NCBI GenBank assembly: GCA_025980475.1
Contig: JAICXL010000020.1
Span: forward strand, 1-37,043
Direction of reading: 5' to 3'
Length of the DNA stretch: 37,043 nt
From: Nocardioidaceae bacterium
Lineage (GTDB): Bacteria; Actinomycetota; Actinomycetes; Propionibacteriales; Nocardioidaceae
Positions 1-7,116 of this stretch are shown here, one piece after another. A program made the translations under genes and the position numbers. Each line of letters begins with the position of its first letter. Position 1 is the first letter of the stretch. The notes under the pieces are model-generated. The model did not search any database, was not told where the DNA came from, and saw nothing but the letters and a program-made list of their open reading frames with translations.

Positions 1-334
1 CGAGCTCGAGCGCAACCCGACGGTCAAGGACGAGCTCGTCGCGACGAAGGGACGACCGCTGAGCGGGCTGCTGCTGACCTACCCGGTGCACCAGGCCGCC
101 GACATCCTGTTCTGCGGCGCCACCGCTGGGCGCCTCCGCGGACCAGACGGCGGCGCTGGTCCGCAGCGCCCGCACCGACGCCGAGCGGCGGATCACGTTC
201 GAGCCGGACCGGCGGCCGGAGGTGGCCTCGCTGCGGGCAACGCGCGCGCCGGCGGCGTCGCTGACGCGCGGCTGCAGCAGGTGCGCGAGGTCATGGGAAT
301 GGCCTACCAGGGGGCAGCGGGTCGGGCTCCGTAG
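1..334 (+). pseudogene. trpS: trpS remnant (tryptophanyl-tRNA synthetase), internally deleted
   Basis: Three blocks of TrpS-like sequence lie in the right order but in two frames. Block 1 (2-127, frame 2) reads NPTVKDEL, then LSGLLLTYPVHQAADILFC, typical of the middle of the Rossmann domain. Block 2 (132 to about 232, frame 3) reads SARTDAERRITFEP and RRPEVASL, as in the C-terminal helical domain. Block 3 (about 233-334, frame 2) reads GNARAGGVADARLQQVREVM and ends at TAG 332-334, like the TrpS C-terminus. The KMSKS loop region between blocks 1 and 2 and most of the helical domain between blocks 2 and 3 are absent. The N-terminal half lies beyond the window edge. Two internal losses plus frame changes mean no working synthetase can be made, so a functional trpS must exist elsewhere (inference). 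The identity is clear from the motifs; the deletion sizes are not measured. Confidence 0.85.
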
Positions 335-337
335 ACT
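332..337 (+). promoter_or_regulatory. Candidate -10 hexamer for def
   Basis: TAGACT fits the actinobacterial TANNNT -10 consensus. Its TAG is also the stop codon of the trpS remnant. A start point some 7 bases downstream would give a leader of about 25 bases carrying the GAGGAGG ribosome site before the GTG of def. No convincing -35 was identified. Confidence 0.4.
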
Positions 338-368
338 GCCCGGCAACGTCCACGACCGAGGAGGACCC

Positions 369-914
369 GTGCCCGTCCGGCCGATCCGGCTCTTCGGCGA
401 CCCGGTTCTGCGAACCCCCGCCGCCGCGGTCACCGACTTCGACAAGGAGCTGCGCACCCTGGTGCAGGACCTGACCGAGACCATGCTCGGGGCCCCCGGG
501 GCCGGGCTCGCCGCACCGCAGATCGGCGTCGGCCTCCGGGTCTTCACGTGGAACGTCGACGGCGAGGTCGGCCACCTGGTCAATCCCACACTGACGTTGT
601 CGGAAGAGCGGCAGGAGGGCGCCGAGGGGTGCCTGTCCATCCCGGGGCTCAGCATCGACTGCATCCGCGCGATGAACGCGGTGGCCCACGGCTTCGACAT
701 GCACGGTGAGCCGCTCGTCGTGGAGGGGTCCGAGCTGCTCGCCCGGGCACTGCAGCACGAGACCGACCACCTCGACGGCATCCTGTTCGTCGACCGCCTC
801 GACCGCGAGGCCCGGCGCGAGGCGATGCGGATCATCCGCCAGGCGGAGTGGTTCGGCGACGGGGTCCCGCAGGTCCGGGTCTCCCCGCACGCCACCGGGG
901 GGCTCGGGCTCTGA
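369..914 (+). CDS. def: Peptide deformylase
   Basis: Removes the formyl group from the N-terminal methionine of new proteins in the cytoplasm. The 181-residue product has all three family motifs: GAGLAAPQ at residues 44-51 (GxGxAAxQ), EGCLS at 86-90 with metal-ligand C88, and QHETDH at 129-134 giving the HExxH metal site (H130, H134, catalytic E131). The GTG start at 369 is preceded by GAGGAGG five bases upstream, and family similarity begins there; the open frame further upstream runs into the trpS remnant. The stop shares one base with the fmt start (TGATG), so the enzyme that removes formyl groups and the one that adds them to initiator tRNA are translationally coupled, a common arrangement. 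Confidence 0.95.
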   Translation: MPVRPIRLFGDPVLRTPAAAVTDFDKELRTLVQDLTETMLGAPGAGLAAPQIGVGLRVFTWNVDGEVGHLVNPTLTLSEERQEGAEGCLSIPGLSIDCIRAMNAVAHGFDMHGEPLVVEGSELLARALQHETDHLDGILFVDRLDREARREAMRIIRQAEWFGDGVPQVRVSPHATGGLGL

Positions 915-1837
915 TGCGCGTGGTCTTCGCGGGCACCCCCGCCGTCGCCCTACCCGCGCTCGACGCCATCGCGGAGAGCCGGCACGAGCTGGTCGGCGTG
1001 GTCACCAGGCCGGACGCACCGGCGGGCCGCGGCCGCCGCCTGACCGCGTCGCCCGTCGGGGCGCGCGCGGGCGAGCTCGGAGTTCCGGTGCTCAAGCCCG
1101 CGCACCCCCGCGACGCAGAGTTCCAGGACGCCCTGCGGTTGCTCGCGCCGGACTGCTGCCCGGTGGTGGCCTACGGCGCCCTCCTCCCGCAGTCGGCCCT
1201 CGACATCCCGGGGCACGGCTGGGTCAACCTGCACTTCTCTGTGCTGCCCGCCTGGCGCGGTGCCGCACCGGTGCAACACGCCATCCGGGCCGGTGACGAG
1301 GTGACCGGCGCGACCACCTTCCGGATCGTCAAGGAACTCGACGCCGGCCCGACGTTCGGCGTGATGACCGAGACGATCCGGTCCACCGACACCGCCGGCG
1401 ACCTGCTCGCCCGGCTCGCCGACGGCGGCGCCGGACTGCTGGTGCAAACCCTCGACGGCATCGAGGACGGGTCGCTCGAGGCCCGCGAGCAGCCGGCGGA
1501 CGGTGTCAGCTTCGCCCCGAAGGTCACCGTCGAGGACGCCCACGTCGACTGGGCCGAGCCCGCCGCCGCGGTCGATCGGCGGATCCGGTCCTGCACGCCC
1601 GCGCCCGGCGCGTGGACGACGCTCGGCGGGGAGCGGGTCAAGCTCGGCCCGGTGGCCCTCGCCGACGGGTCCCTGCCACCCGGGCAGCTCGAGGTCCGCA
1701 AGAACGAGCTGCGGGTCGGCACCGGCACGCAGCCGGTCCGCCTCGGCGAGGTCAAGCCGTTCGGGAAGACGCAGATGCCGGCGGCCGACTGGGCCCGCGG
1801 CGCCCGGCTGGAGACGGGCGCCCGGCTCGGCGGGTAG
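914..1837 (+). CDS. fmt: Methionyl-tRNA formyltransferase
   Basis: Transfers a formyl group from 10-formyltetrahydrofolate to methionyl-initiator tRNA. The 307-residue protein begins MRVVFAGTP, the usual N-terminus of the formyltransferase Rossmann domain (about 1-185). Expected catalytic residues are present: N105 and H107 in VNLHFSVLP, and D143 in KELDAGP. The [11 protein letters not shown] stretch (109-119) is the family SLLPxxRG loop. A C-terminal OB-like domain follows from about residue 205. The start overlaps the def stop by one base. Its TAG stop (1835-1837) forms the beginning of a candidate -10 for the next gene. Length and motifs are normal. Confidence 0.96.
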   Translation: MRVVFAGTPAVALPALDAIAESRHELVGVVTRPDAPAGRGRRLTASPVGARAGELGVPVLKPAHPRDAEFQDALRLLAPDCCPVVAYGALLPQSALDIPGHGWVNLHFSVLPAWRGAAPVQHAIRAGDEVTGATTFRIVKELDAGPTFGVMTETIRSTDTAGDLLARLADGGAGLLVQTLDGIEDGSLEAREQPADGVSFAPKVTVEDAHVDWAEPAAAVDRRIRSCTPAPGAWTTLGGERVKLGPVALADGSLPPGQLEVRKNELRVGTGTQPVRLGEVKPFGKTQMPAADWARGARLETGARLGG

Positions 1838-1840
1838 CGT
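1835..1840 (+). promoter_or_regulatory. Candidate leaderless -10 for the YjbR-like gene
   Basis: TAGCGT matches TANNNT and ends seven bases before the ATG at 1848, the spacing expected if transcription begins at the start codon. Its first three bases are the fmt stop codon. No Shine-Dalgarno sequence lies before the ATG, consistent with leaderless expression (inference). Confidence 0.45.
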
Positions 1841-1847
1841 GCCCGGC

Positions 1848-2264
1848 ATGGCTTCCCGCAAGGCCACGCCCGCCGACGTCGACGAGATCACCGCGTCCCT
1901 GCCGGAGACCGAGAAGGGCACCTCGTGGGGTGACCGTCCGACCTGGAAAGTGCCTCGCGGCGAGAAGGGCCGCGGCTTCGTGATCGCGCGCGGTCCCCGC
2001 AAGGACGCCGTCGACCCGGCGACCGGCGAGCTGTACACCGACCTGCTCGTCATCCGGGTGGCCAACGCCGCCGACAAGGCCGAGCTCGTCGAGGCCGACG
2101 GGCCGTTCTTCACCACCGACCACTTCAACGGCTACAACGCCGTGCTCGTGCAGGAGAGCCGGCTCGGCGAGATCACCCGGGACGAGCTGGCCGAGGTGAT
2201 CACCGACGCGTGGCTGGCGGTCGCGCCGAAGACGCTGGCGAAGGCCTACCTTGCCGACGCCTGA
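1848..2264 (+). CDS. MmcQ/YjbR-family protein
   Basis: A 138-residue soluble protein of the MmcQ/YjbR (DUF419) type. The family is small, alpha/beta, often annotated as DNA-binding from its fold, and has no firmly known role. Supporting features are the N-terminal DVDEITASLPETE helix region, the TSWGDRPTWKV stretch (about 25-35), the FVIARG strand, and the TDHFNGYNAVLV segment with a C-terminal helix containing DAWLAVAPKTLAKAY. No signal peptide or membrane span is present. It sits between fmt and rsmB and may have its own leaderless promoter. Its last 14 bases overlap the proposed TTG start of rsmB. Family assignment is fairly secure; function is unknown. Confidence 0.75.
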   Translation: MASRKATPADVDEITASLPETEKGTSWGDRPTWKVPRGEKGRGFVIARGPRKDAVDPATGELYTDLLVIRVANAADKAELVEADGPFFTTDHFNGYNAVLVQESRLGEITRDELAEVITDAWLAVAPKTLAKAYLADA

Positions 2265-3609
2265 CTGGCGTCGCAACGCCCGCCGCGCGACGCCGCCGGT
2301 CGACGCGGCCCGGCTGGTCGCCTACGACGTGCTGCGCGCCGTCGACGAGCAGGACGCCTACGCCAACCTCGAGCTCGCCCGCGCCCTGCGCGAGCGTCGG
2401 GTCTCCGGCCGCGACGCCGCCCTCGCCACTGAGCTGGTCAGCGGCACCCTGCGGATGAGGGGCGCGTACGACGCAGTGCTGACCGCCCTCGTCCATCGTC
2501 CTGTTGATGCCCCGGTTCGCGACGCCCTCCGGCTGGGCACCCACCAGCTGGTGGCGATGCGCGTCCCGGCCCACGCCGCGGTAGCGACCACCGTCGAGCT
2601 GGTTCGCCAGCGCGTCGGCCACCGGCCCACGGGGTTCGTCAACGCGGTGCTGCGCAAGGTCGCCGAGCTCCCGCTGGACGGTTGGCTCGACCTGCTCGAC
2701 GCGGACCTCGCGACCCGGATGTCGCACCCCGCCTGGGTGGTCGACGAGCTCGCGGCCGCCCTCGGTGATCGGGCGGACGAGCTGTCCGAGCTGCTGGCGG
2801 CCGACAATCGGCCGCCCCGGGTGACGCTGGTGGCCAGGCCCGGAGTCTCGACACCGGATGAGCTCGGCGGGGAGCCACTGGACGTCAGCCCGTTCGCTGT
2901 CGCCCTCACCGGAGGTGACCCGGCCCAGCTCCCGGCGGTGCTCGGAGGCAGGGCCGGCGTCCAGGACGCGGGCTCCCAGCTCGTCGCCCTCGCCGTGGCC
3001 ACCGCCCGTGTCGAGGAGGGCGATGGGCTCTGGCTGGACGTGTGCGCCGGGCCGGGGGGCAAGACCGCGTTGCTCGCCGCGCTCGCGGTCGGACGCGACG
3101 CCCGGGTGCTGGCCGGCGAACGCCAGCCCCATCGCGCTGCGCTGGTGCGTTCGGCCGTGCGAGCCGTCCCCGCCGGCATGGCCGGGGTCGTGGTGGCCGA
3201 CGGCACCCGGCCGGCCTGGCGCGCCGGTGCCTTCGACCGGGTCCTGGTCGACGCGCCGTGCACGGGGCTCGGCGCGCTGCGTCGCCGCCCGGAAGCCCGC
3301 TGGCGTCGCTCGCCGGAGGACCTCGACGACCTGGTCCCGCTCCAACGCCGCCTGCTCGCGGCCGCCCTCGACTCGGCCCGGCCCGGCGGCGTTGTCGGCT
3401 ACGCGACCTGCTCGCCGGTGGTGGGCGAGACCGCGGAGGTCGTCCGGGGGGCGCTGGCGACCCGCAGCGACGTCACCCTGGAGGATGCACCCGCCCTGCT
3501 GCCGTGGCTCGAGGAGGCGGAGAGCGCCGTACTCCCCGGTGCCCTGCAGCTGTGGCCGCACCGGCACGGCACCGACGCGATGTTCCTCGCCGTCCTGCGC
3601 CGGTCGTAG
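2251..3609 (+). CDS. rsmB: 16S rRNA m5C967 methyltransferase RsmB
   Basis: A 452-residue enzyme expected to methylate a cytosine of 16S rRNA using S-adenosylmethionine. The N-terminal part (about 15-145) is the NusB-like RNA-binding domain typical of RsmB, with TGFVNAVLRKV at 127-137. The methyltransferase domain shows motif I DVCAGPGGKTALLA (263-276), motif IV DAPCTGLGALRRRPEARW (334-351) with C337, and motif VI YATCSP (384-389) with the expected nucleophile C387. Start choice: TTG at 2251 has GAAGG about eight bases upstream, and a basic N-terminus WRRNARR follows; the coding overlap with the preceding gene suggests coupling. A later start would cut into the NusB domain. Its neighbours fmt and def also act in translation. 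Confidence 0.93.
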   Translation: MPTPDWRRNARRATPPVDAARLVAYDVLRAVDEQDAYANLELARALRERRVSGRDAALATELVSGTLRMRGAYDAVLTALVHRPVDAPVRDALRLGTHQLVAMRVPAHAAVATTVELVRQRVGHRPTGFVNAVLRKVAELPLDGWLDLLDADLATRMSHPAWVVDELAAALGDRADELSELLAADNRPPRVTLVARPGVSTPDELGGEPLDVSPFAVALTGGDPAQLPAVLGGRAGVQDAGSQLVALAVATARVEEGDGLWLDVCAGPGGKTALLAALAVGRDARVLAGERQPHRAALVRSAVRAVPAGMAGVVVADGTRPAWRAGAFDRVLVDAPCTGLGALRRRPEARWRRSPEDLDDLVPLQRRLLAAALDSARPGGVVGYATCSPVVGETAEVVRGALATRSDVTLEDAPALLPWLEEAESAVLPGALQLWPHRHGTDAMFLAVLRRS

Positions 3610-3622
3610 GACCGGGGACCCC

Positions 3623-3628
3623 TAGGAT
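3623..3628 (+). promoter_or_regulatory. Candidate -10 for rpe
   Basis: TAGGAT ends nine bases before the rpe ATG (3638), so the transcript would have almost no leader. No ribosome site is visible before the ATG, which fits. Confidence 0.4.
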
Positions 3629-3637
3629 CGACCCGTC

Positions 3638-4306
3638 ATGGGATTCCAGATCACGCCGAGCATCCTCAACGCCGACCTGTCCCTGCTCGCGCACGAGGTC
3701 GGCCGCATCCCCAGTTCCGACTGGGTGCACGTGGACGTGATGGACGGCCACTTCGTGCCGAACCTGACGGTGGGCGCCCCGGTCATCGAGAGCCTGCGGC
3801 GGCACACCAAACTGCCGATCGATGCGCACCTGATGATCGAGGAGCCGGACCGGTGGGCGCCGGAGTACGCCGAGGCCGGCTGCGGCTCCGTCACCTTTCA
3901 CGCCGAGGCCGCGCACGCGCCGGTGCGGCTGGCCCGGGAGCTGCGTGCCAAGGGGGCCAGGGCGGGCATGGCGCTCAAGCCGGCCACCCCGGTCGAGCCT
4001 TTCGGCGACATGCTGGGCGAGCTCGACATGCTGCTGCTGATGACCGTGGAGCCGGGCTTCGGCGGGCAGGAGTTCCTGGACATCGTGCTGCCCAAGATCC
4101 GCCGGGCCCGCTCGCTGATCTCGGCCGCGGGGCTGGAGGTCCGGCTGCAGGTCGACGGCGGTGTATCGCCGGACACCATCGAGCGCTGCGCGGAGGCAGG
4201 GGCGGACACCTTCGTCGCCGGGTCGGCCGTCTTCGGGGCCGACGACCCCGACGCGATGGTGAAGCAGCTGCGGGACCAGGCCGCCCGGGCCGCCACCCCC
4301 CGCTGA
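3638..4306 (+). CDS. rpe: Ribulose-phosphate 3-epimerase
   Basis: Interconverts ribulose 5-phosphate and xylulose 5-phosphate in the pentose phosphate pathway. The 222-residue TIM-barrel protein starts with [13 protein letters not shown] and carries the metal and catalytic signatures [11 protein letters not shown] (about 30-40), HLMIEEP (about 66-72), [12 protein letters not shown] (about 141-152) and the phosphate-binding DGGVS late in the chain. Length is normal. Ribulose 5-phosphate is also the substrate of the RibB half of RibBA downstream, so the proximity to the rib operon is metabolically sensible, though a long repeat-bearing gap separates them. The stop codon lies in the palindrome TGACCGGTCA (4304-4313). 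Confidence 0.96.
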   Translation: MGFQITPSILNADLSLLAHEVGRIPSSDWVHVDVMDGHFVPNLTVGAPVIESLRRHTKLPIDAHLMIEEPDRWAPEYAEAGCGSVTFHAEAAHAPVRLARELRAKGARAGMALKPATPVEPFGDMLGELDMLLLMTVEPGFGGQEFLDIVLPKIRRARSLISAAGLEVRLQVDGGVSPDTIERCAEAGADTFVAGSAVFGADDPDAMVKQLRDQAARAATPR

Positions 4307-4309
4307 CCG

Positions 4310-4393
4310 GTCAGCTTTGGCGGCGCCCAGACCGCCGACCAGTCAGCTTTGGCGGCGCCCAGACCGCCGACCAGTCAGTTTTGGCGAAGCCCA
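4310..4393 (+). repeat. Tandem 32-bp direct repeat (two full copies, one degenerate partial)
   Basis: Two identical 32-bp units occupy 4310-4341 and 4342-4373, each starting GTCAGCTTTGGCGGCGCCCA. A third begins at 4374 with GTCAGTTTTGGCG and then diverges. Each unit can form a small hairpin GGCGG - 8 nt - CCGCC, and the third contains TTTGG-CGAAGC-CCAAA. The array starts within four bases of the rpe stop, so the hairpins might stop or protect the rpe transcript (inference). Confidence 0.8.
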
Positions 4394-4425
4394 AATCACC
4401 ATTCTTGACCGGTGGAGCGTCGTGC

Positions 4426-4481
4426 GGCGACCAGAAGTGACCGGTCGGCGCCCGTCAGGCGACCAGAAGTGACCGGTCGGC
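4426..4481 (+). repeat. Second direct repeat, two 24-bp copies at 32-bp spacing
   Basis: Identical 24-bp copies beginning GGCGACCAGAAGTGACCGGT lie at 4426-4449 and 4458-4481, giving a 32-bp period, the same as the neighbouring array though the sequence differs. Both contain TGACCGGTC, which also occurs at the rpe stop. No coding capacity was recognised in 4307-4549. Confidence 0.75.
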
Positions 4482-4535
4482 TGTGAGGGAGGCGACATAG
4501 GCGACCTGCCCCGCGCTGTGGCAATCTGTCCCTGA

Positions 4536-4551
4536 CGAGCTGAACAGCTCG
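4536..4551 (+). other. Perfect 6-bp inverted repeat upstream of the riboswitch
   Basis: CGAGCT-GAAC-AGCTCG forms a tight hairpin with a four-base loop. Its last two bases are also the first two of the riboswitch P1 strand, so the two structures compete at their boundary. Confidence 0.5.
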
Positions 4552-4678
4552 CGTGCTCTGGGGTCGGTGCAATTCCGAACCGGCGGTGACAGTCCGCGAC
4601 CCGGTCACAGCCAGTGACCGGTTGACCAGGTGGAACTCCTGGACCGACGGTGAGAGTCCGGATGGGAAGCAGCACGCG
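4550..4678 (+). promoter_or_regulatory. FMN riboswitch (RFN element) upstream of ribD
   Basis: The conserved RFN core is readable: GGGGTCGGTGCAATTCCGAA at 4560-4579, ACCGGCGGTGACAGTCCGCG at 4580-4599, then CTCCTGGACCGACGGT and GAGAGTCCGGATGGGAAG near the 3' end. The closing stem P1 is a perfect 8-bp pairing of CGCGTGCT (4550-4557) with AGCACGCG (4671-4678). RFN elements bind FMN and repress riboflavin synthesis or transport genes, which matches the rib operon that follows. The ATG at 4650 inside the aptamer is not a gene start. Confidence 0.97.
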
Positions 4679-4687
4679 CGGGTGGTT

Positions 4688-4760
4688 CCCGGGCGCCGAC
4701 GTGCGCCGAGCCACCGGCACGCCCCGGGTCGCGACCGACCAGTGGACCGAAGCAGGGGCG
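4688..4760 (+). promoter_or_regulatory. Putative riboswitch expression platform at the ribD start
   Basis: CGCCCC (4720-4725) can pair with GGGGCG (4755-4760), burying the bases directly before the ribD ATG. The same strand can instead pair, with one bulge, as CCCGGGCG (4688-4695) with CGCCCCGGG (4720-4728). The two pairings exclude each other, which is the expected logic of translational on/off control. No U-rich terminator tract is seen. Folding is by eye only. Confidence 0.45.
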
Positions 4761-5801
4761 ATGACCGACTTCTCAGCCGCAGAGGAAGCCGCGATGCGGC
4801 GCGCCCTCGAGCTGGCCAGCACACCGGGGGTCCCGCTCGGCCCGAACCCTCGTGTCGGCTGCGTGCTGCTCGCACCCGGCGGCGCGACGGTCGCCGAGGG
4901 CTTCCACCGTGGCGCCGGGTCGCCCCATGCCGAGGCCGCTGCCCTGATGGCGGCAGGGGACCGGGCGAGGGGTACGACGGCCGTGGTCACCCTCGAGCCG
5001 TGCGACCACACCGGTCGCACCGGGCCGTGCACCCGGGCCCTGGTCGAGGCCGGTGTCGCTCGCGTGGTCTTCGCCCAACCGGACCCGAACCCGGTGGCCG
5101 CAGGTGGCGAGCAGGCGCTGCGCGACGCGGGCGTCGACGTCGCCTTCGGGCTGCTCGAGCACGAGGCCCGTGTGGTCAACCGCGCCTGGACCTTTGCCCT
5201 GGAGCACCAGCGACCCTTCGTGACCTGGAAGTTCGCCAGCACGCTGGACGGGCGGAGCGCAGCCGCCGACGGCACCAGCCGCTGGATCAGCTCGCTTCCC
5301 GCGCGCACCGACACCCACCGCCTCCGGGCGCAGTGCGACGTGATGCTCGTCGGGAGCAACACCGTCGCCGTCGACGACCCGGAGCTGACGGTGCGCGACG
5401 AGGACGACCAGCCGCTGCCGCACCAGCCGTTGCGGGCGGTGATGGGCCTGCGCGAGCTCGACAGCGACCGGCGGATCCTGGACGACCAGGCCGAGACCGT
5501 GCAGCTGCGCACCAGGGACCCCCACCAGGCGCTGCAAAGCCTGCACGGGCGGGACCGGCGCCACGTCTTCCTCGAGGGCGGCCCCACCCTGGCCGCTGTC
5601 TTCCTCGAGGCCGGTCTGGTCGACGAGGTGGTCTGCTACGTCGCCCCGATGCTGCTCGGCGCCGGGCGCAGCGCCGTCGCGGAGCTCGGCATCACCACCA
5701 TCGCCGACGCCCGCCAGCTGTGCATCACCGACGTCACCACCCTCGGTGCCGGTGACCAGGCCAACGTCCGCATCACGCTGGCACCGGAAGGGGATCGCTG
5801 A
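4761..5801 (+). CDS. ribD: Bifunctional riboflavin biosynthesis deaminase/reductase RibD
   Basis: Catalyses deamination and then side-chain reduction of the pyrimidine intermediate. The 346-residue protein has an N-terminal cytidine-deaminase-like domain with H56-A-E58 and the zinc cysteines C81 and C90 in TLEPCDHTGRTGPC (78-90). The C-terminal reductase domain (from about 150) has KFASTLDGRSA, GSNTVAVDDPELT and FLEGGPTLAAVFLEAGLVDE. The ATG at 4761 is the first start after the riboswitch that yields the family N-terminus (AAMRRALELA). The ribosome site is weak (AGGGG close to the ATG) and may be masked by the platform hairpin. The stop overlaps the ribE start by one base (TGATG). Confidence 0.95.
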   Translation: MTDFSAAEEAAMRRALELASTPGVPLGPNPRVGCVLLAPGGATVAEGFHRGAGSPHAEAAALMAAGDRARGTTAVVTLEPCDHTGRTGPCTRALVEAGVARVVFAQPDPNPVAAGGEQALRDAGVDVAFGLLEHEARVVNRAWTFALEHQRPFVTWKFASTLDGRSAAADGTSRWISSLPARTDTHRLRAQCDVMLVGSNTVAVDDPELTVRDEDDQPLPHQPLRAVMGLRELDSDRRILDDQAETVQLRTRDPHQALQSLHGRDRRHVFLEGGPTLAAVFLEAGLVDEVVCYVAPMLLGAGRSAVAELGITTIADARQLCITDVTTLGAGDQANVRITLAPEGDR

Positions 5802-6409
5802 TGTTCACCGGGATCGTCGAGGAGCTCGGCGCCGTGGTCGCCCTGGAGGACCAGGGCGACGCCGTCCGCCTCACCGTCGAGGGCCCCCTGGTGACCACCG
5901 ACGTCAAGCTCGGCGACTCGATCGCGGTCAACGGCTGCTGCCTCACGGTCTCGGTTCGCGACGCCGAGCAGCTGACCTTCGACATGATGCGGGAAACCCT
6001 CGACAAGACCTCGCTCGGCGCCCTCGCCGAGGGGGACCGGGTCAACCTCGAGCGGGCGGTGACACCGAGCGGGCGCCTCGGCGGCCACCTCGTCCAGGGC
6101 CATGTCGACGGCACCGGCACCCTGTTGCGTCGTACTCCCAGCGAGCACTGGGAGGTCGTCGAGCTGTCCCTGCCCGCCGAGCTGGCGCGCTACCTCGTGC
6201 CCAAAGGCTCGATCACCGTCGACGGTGTCTCGCTGACCGTCGTGGACGTCGGCGCCGAGGGATTCAGCGTCAGCCTGATCCCGGAGACGCTCTCGCACAC
6301 CACGCTCGGGCTCAAGCAACCGGGCGACCCCGTGAACCTGGAGGTGGACGTGATCGCGAAGTACGTCGAGAAGATGCTTCAGGAGCGTGGGGAGGGAAGC
6401 GGCCGATGA
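5801..6409 (+). CDS. ribE: Riboflavin synthase alpha chain
   Basis: Dismutates two 6,7-dimethyl-8-ribityllumazine molecules to riboflavin plus the pyrimidine precursor. The 202-residue protein begins [10 protein letters not shown], the diagnostic N-terminus, and shows the duplicated lumazine-binding barrels: first repeat with NGCCLTV and [11 protein letters not shown], second repeat with [13 protein letters not shown] and the closing [12 protein letters not shown]. Length is standard. It overlaps ribD by one base and the next gene by four (ATGA), so it belongs to a single coupled operon under the FMN riboswitch. Confidence 0.97.
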   Translation: MFTGIVEELGAVVALEDQGDAVRLTVEGPLVTTDVKLGDSIAVNGCCLTVSVRDAEQLTFDMMRETLDKTSLGALAEGDRVNLERAVTPSGRLGGHLVQGHVDGTGTLLRRTPSEHWEVVELSLPAELARYLVPKGSITVDGVSLTVVDVGAEGFSVSLIPETLSHTTLGLKQPGDPVNLEVDVIAKYVEKMLQERGEGSGR

Positions 6410-7116
6410 GCTTCCTTGCCTGGCTCTACGACGCCCAGATCAGCGTGGCCGGCCATCCGATCACGTGGCGCGAGATCCTCGGCAACGCGTTCGGCTTCGC
6501 CTCGGCGCTCGGAGGACTGCGCCGCCAGGTGTGGGCGTGGCCGGTCGGCATCATCGGCAACGTGCTGCTGTTCAGCGTCTTCATCGCCGCCACCTTCCAG
6601 GCCGACGCTCAGGTGCCGCTCTTCGGCCAGGCCGGCCGGCAGGTGTTCTTCGTGATCACCAGCGTCTACGGCTGGTGGCGGTGGCGTCAGCTGCGGTCCG
6701 CGGCCGGCGCCGACGGCCAGTCCGCGATCAAGCCACGCTGGGCGACGGCGGGCGAGCGTACGGCGTACCTCCTCCTCGCGGTGGCCGGCGTGCTGGTCTG
6801 CCAGTGGGTGTTCGCGGTGATCGGCGCCGGCTGGCCCGCCCCCCGCTGGTACTACTGGTGCGATGCCTGGATCTTCGTCGGCTCGATGCTCGCCACCTAC
6901 GCGATGGCCCGCGGCTGGACCGACTTCTGGCTGACCTGGATCGCCGTGGACGCCGTCGGGGTCCCGCTGCTCTGGCACTCCCACTACTACCCGACCGCGA
7001 TCCTCTACGTGGTCTATGCCGCGCTGGTCGTCGCCGGCTTCCTCGTCTGGCTCCGGGCGGCCCGGCGGGAGGGCCCCGTCGACGCAGCGGAGGAGTCGGA
7101 GGTGATGACCGCATGA
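6406..7116 (+). CDS. ribM: PnuC-family transporter, likely riboflavin importer RibM
   Basis: A 236-residue polytopic membrane protein with about six to seven predicted helices, starting [14 protein letters not shown]. PnuC-family signatures include the aromatic helix [10 protein letters not shown] and [10 protein letters not shown], carrying the Trp-rich WxxW motif, and the late segment [16 protein letters not shown]. PnuC homologues facilitate uptake of nicotinamide riboside, thiamine or riboflavin. In Corynebacterium and Streptomyces the riboflavin type is called RibM and is found with rib genes or FMN riboswitches. Substrate here is inferred from position: it is fused by ATGA overlaps to ribE and ribBA. 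PnuC-type permeases are facilitators that rely on intracellular phosphorylation; no flavokinase gene is in the window. Confidence 0.85.
   Translation: MSFLAWLYDAQISVAGHPITWREILGNAFGFASALGGLRRQVWAWPVGIIGNVLLFSVFIAATFQADAQVPLFGQAGRQVFFVITSVYGWWRWRQLRSAAGADGQSAIKPRWATAGERTAYLLLAVAGVLVCQWVFAVIGAGWPAPRWYYWCDAWIFVGSMLATYAMARGWTDFWLTWIAVDAVGVPLLWHSHYYPTAILYVVYAALVVAGFLVWLRAARREGPVDAAEESEVMTA

Noticed and set aside
4310-4481. CRISPR array
   Set aside because: The repeats are directly adjacent or separated by eight bases, with no unique spacers of normal length and no cas genes nearby.
4650-4760. Upstream ATG start for ribD at 4650
   Set aside because: It lies inside the FMN aptamer and the added residues do not resemble RibD; the ATG at 4761 begins the family sequence.
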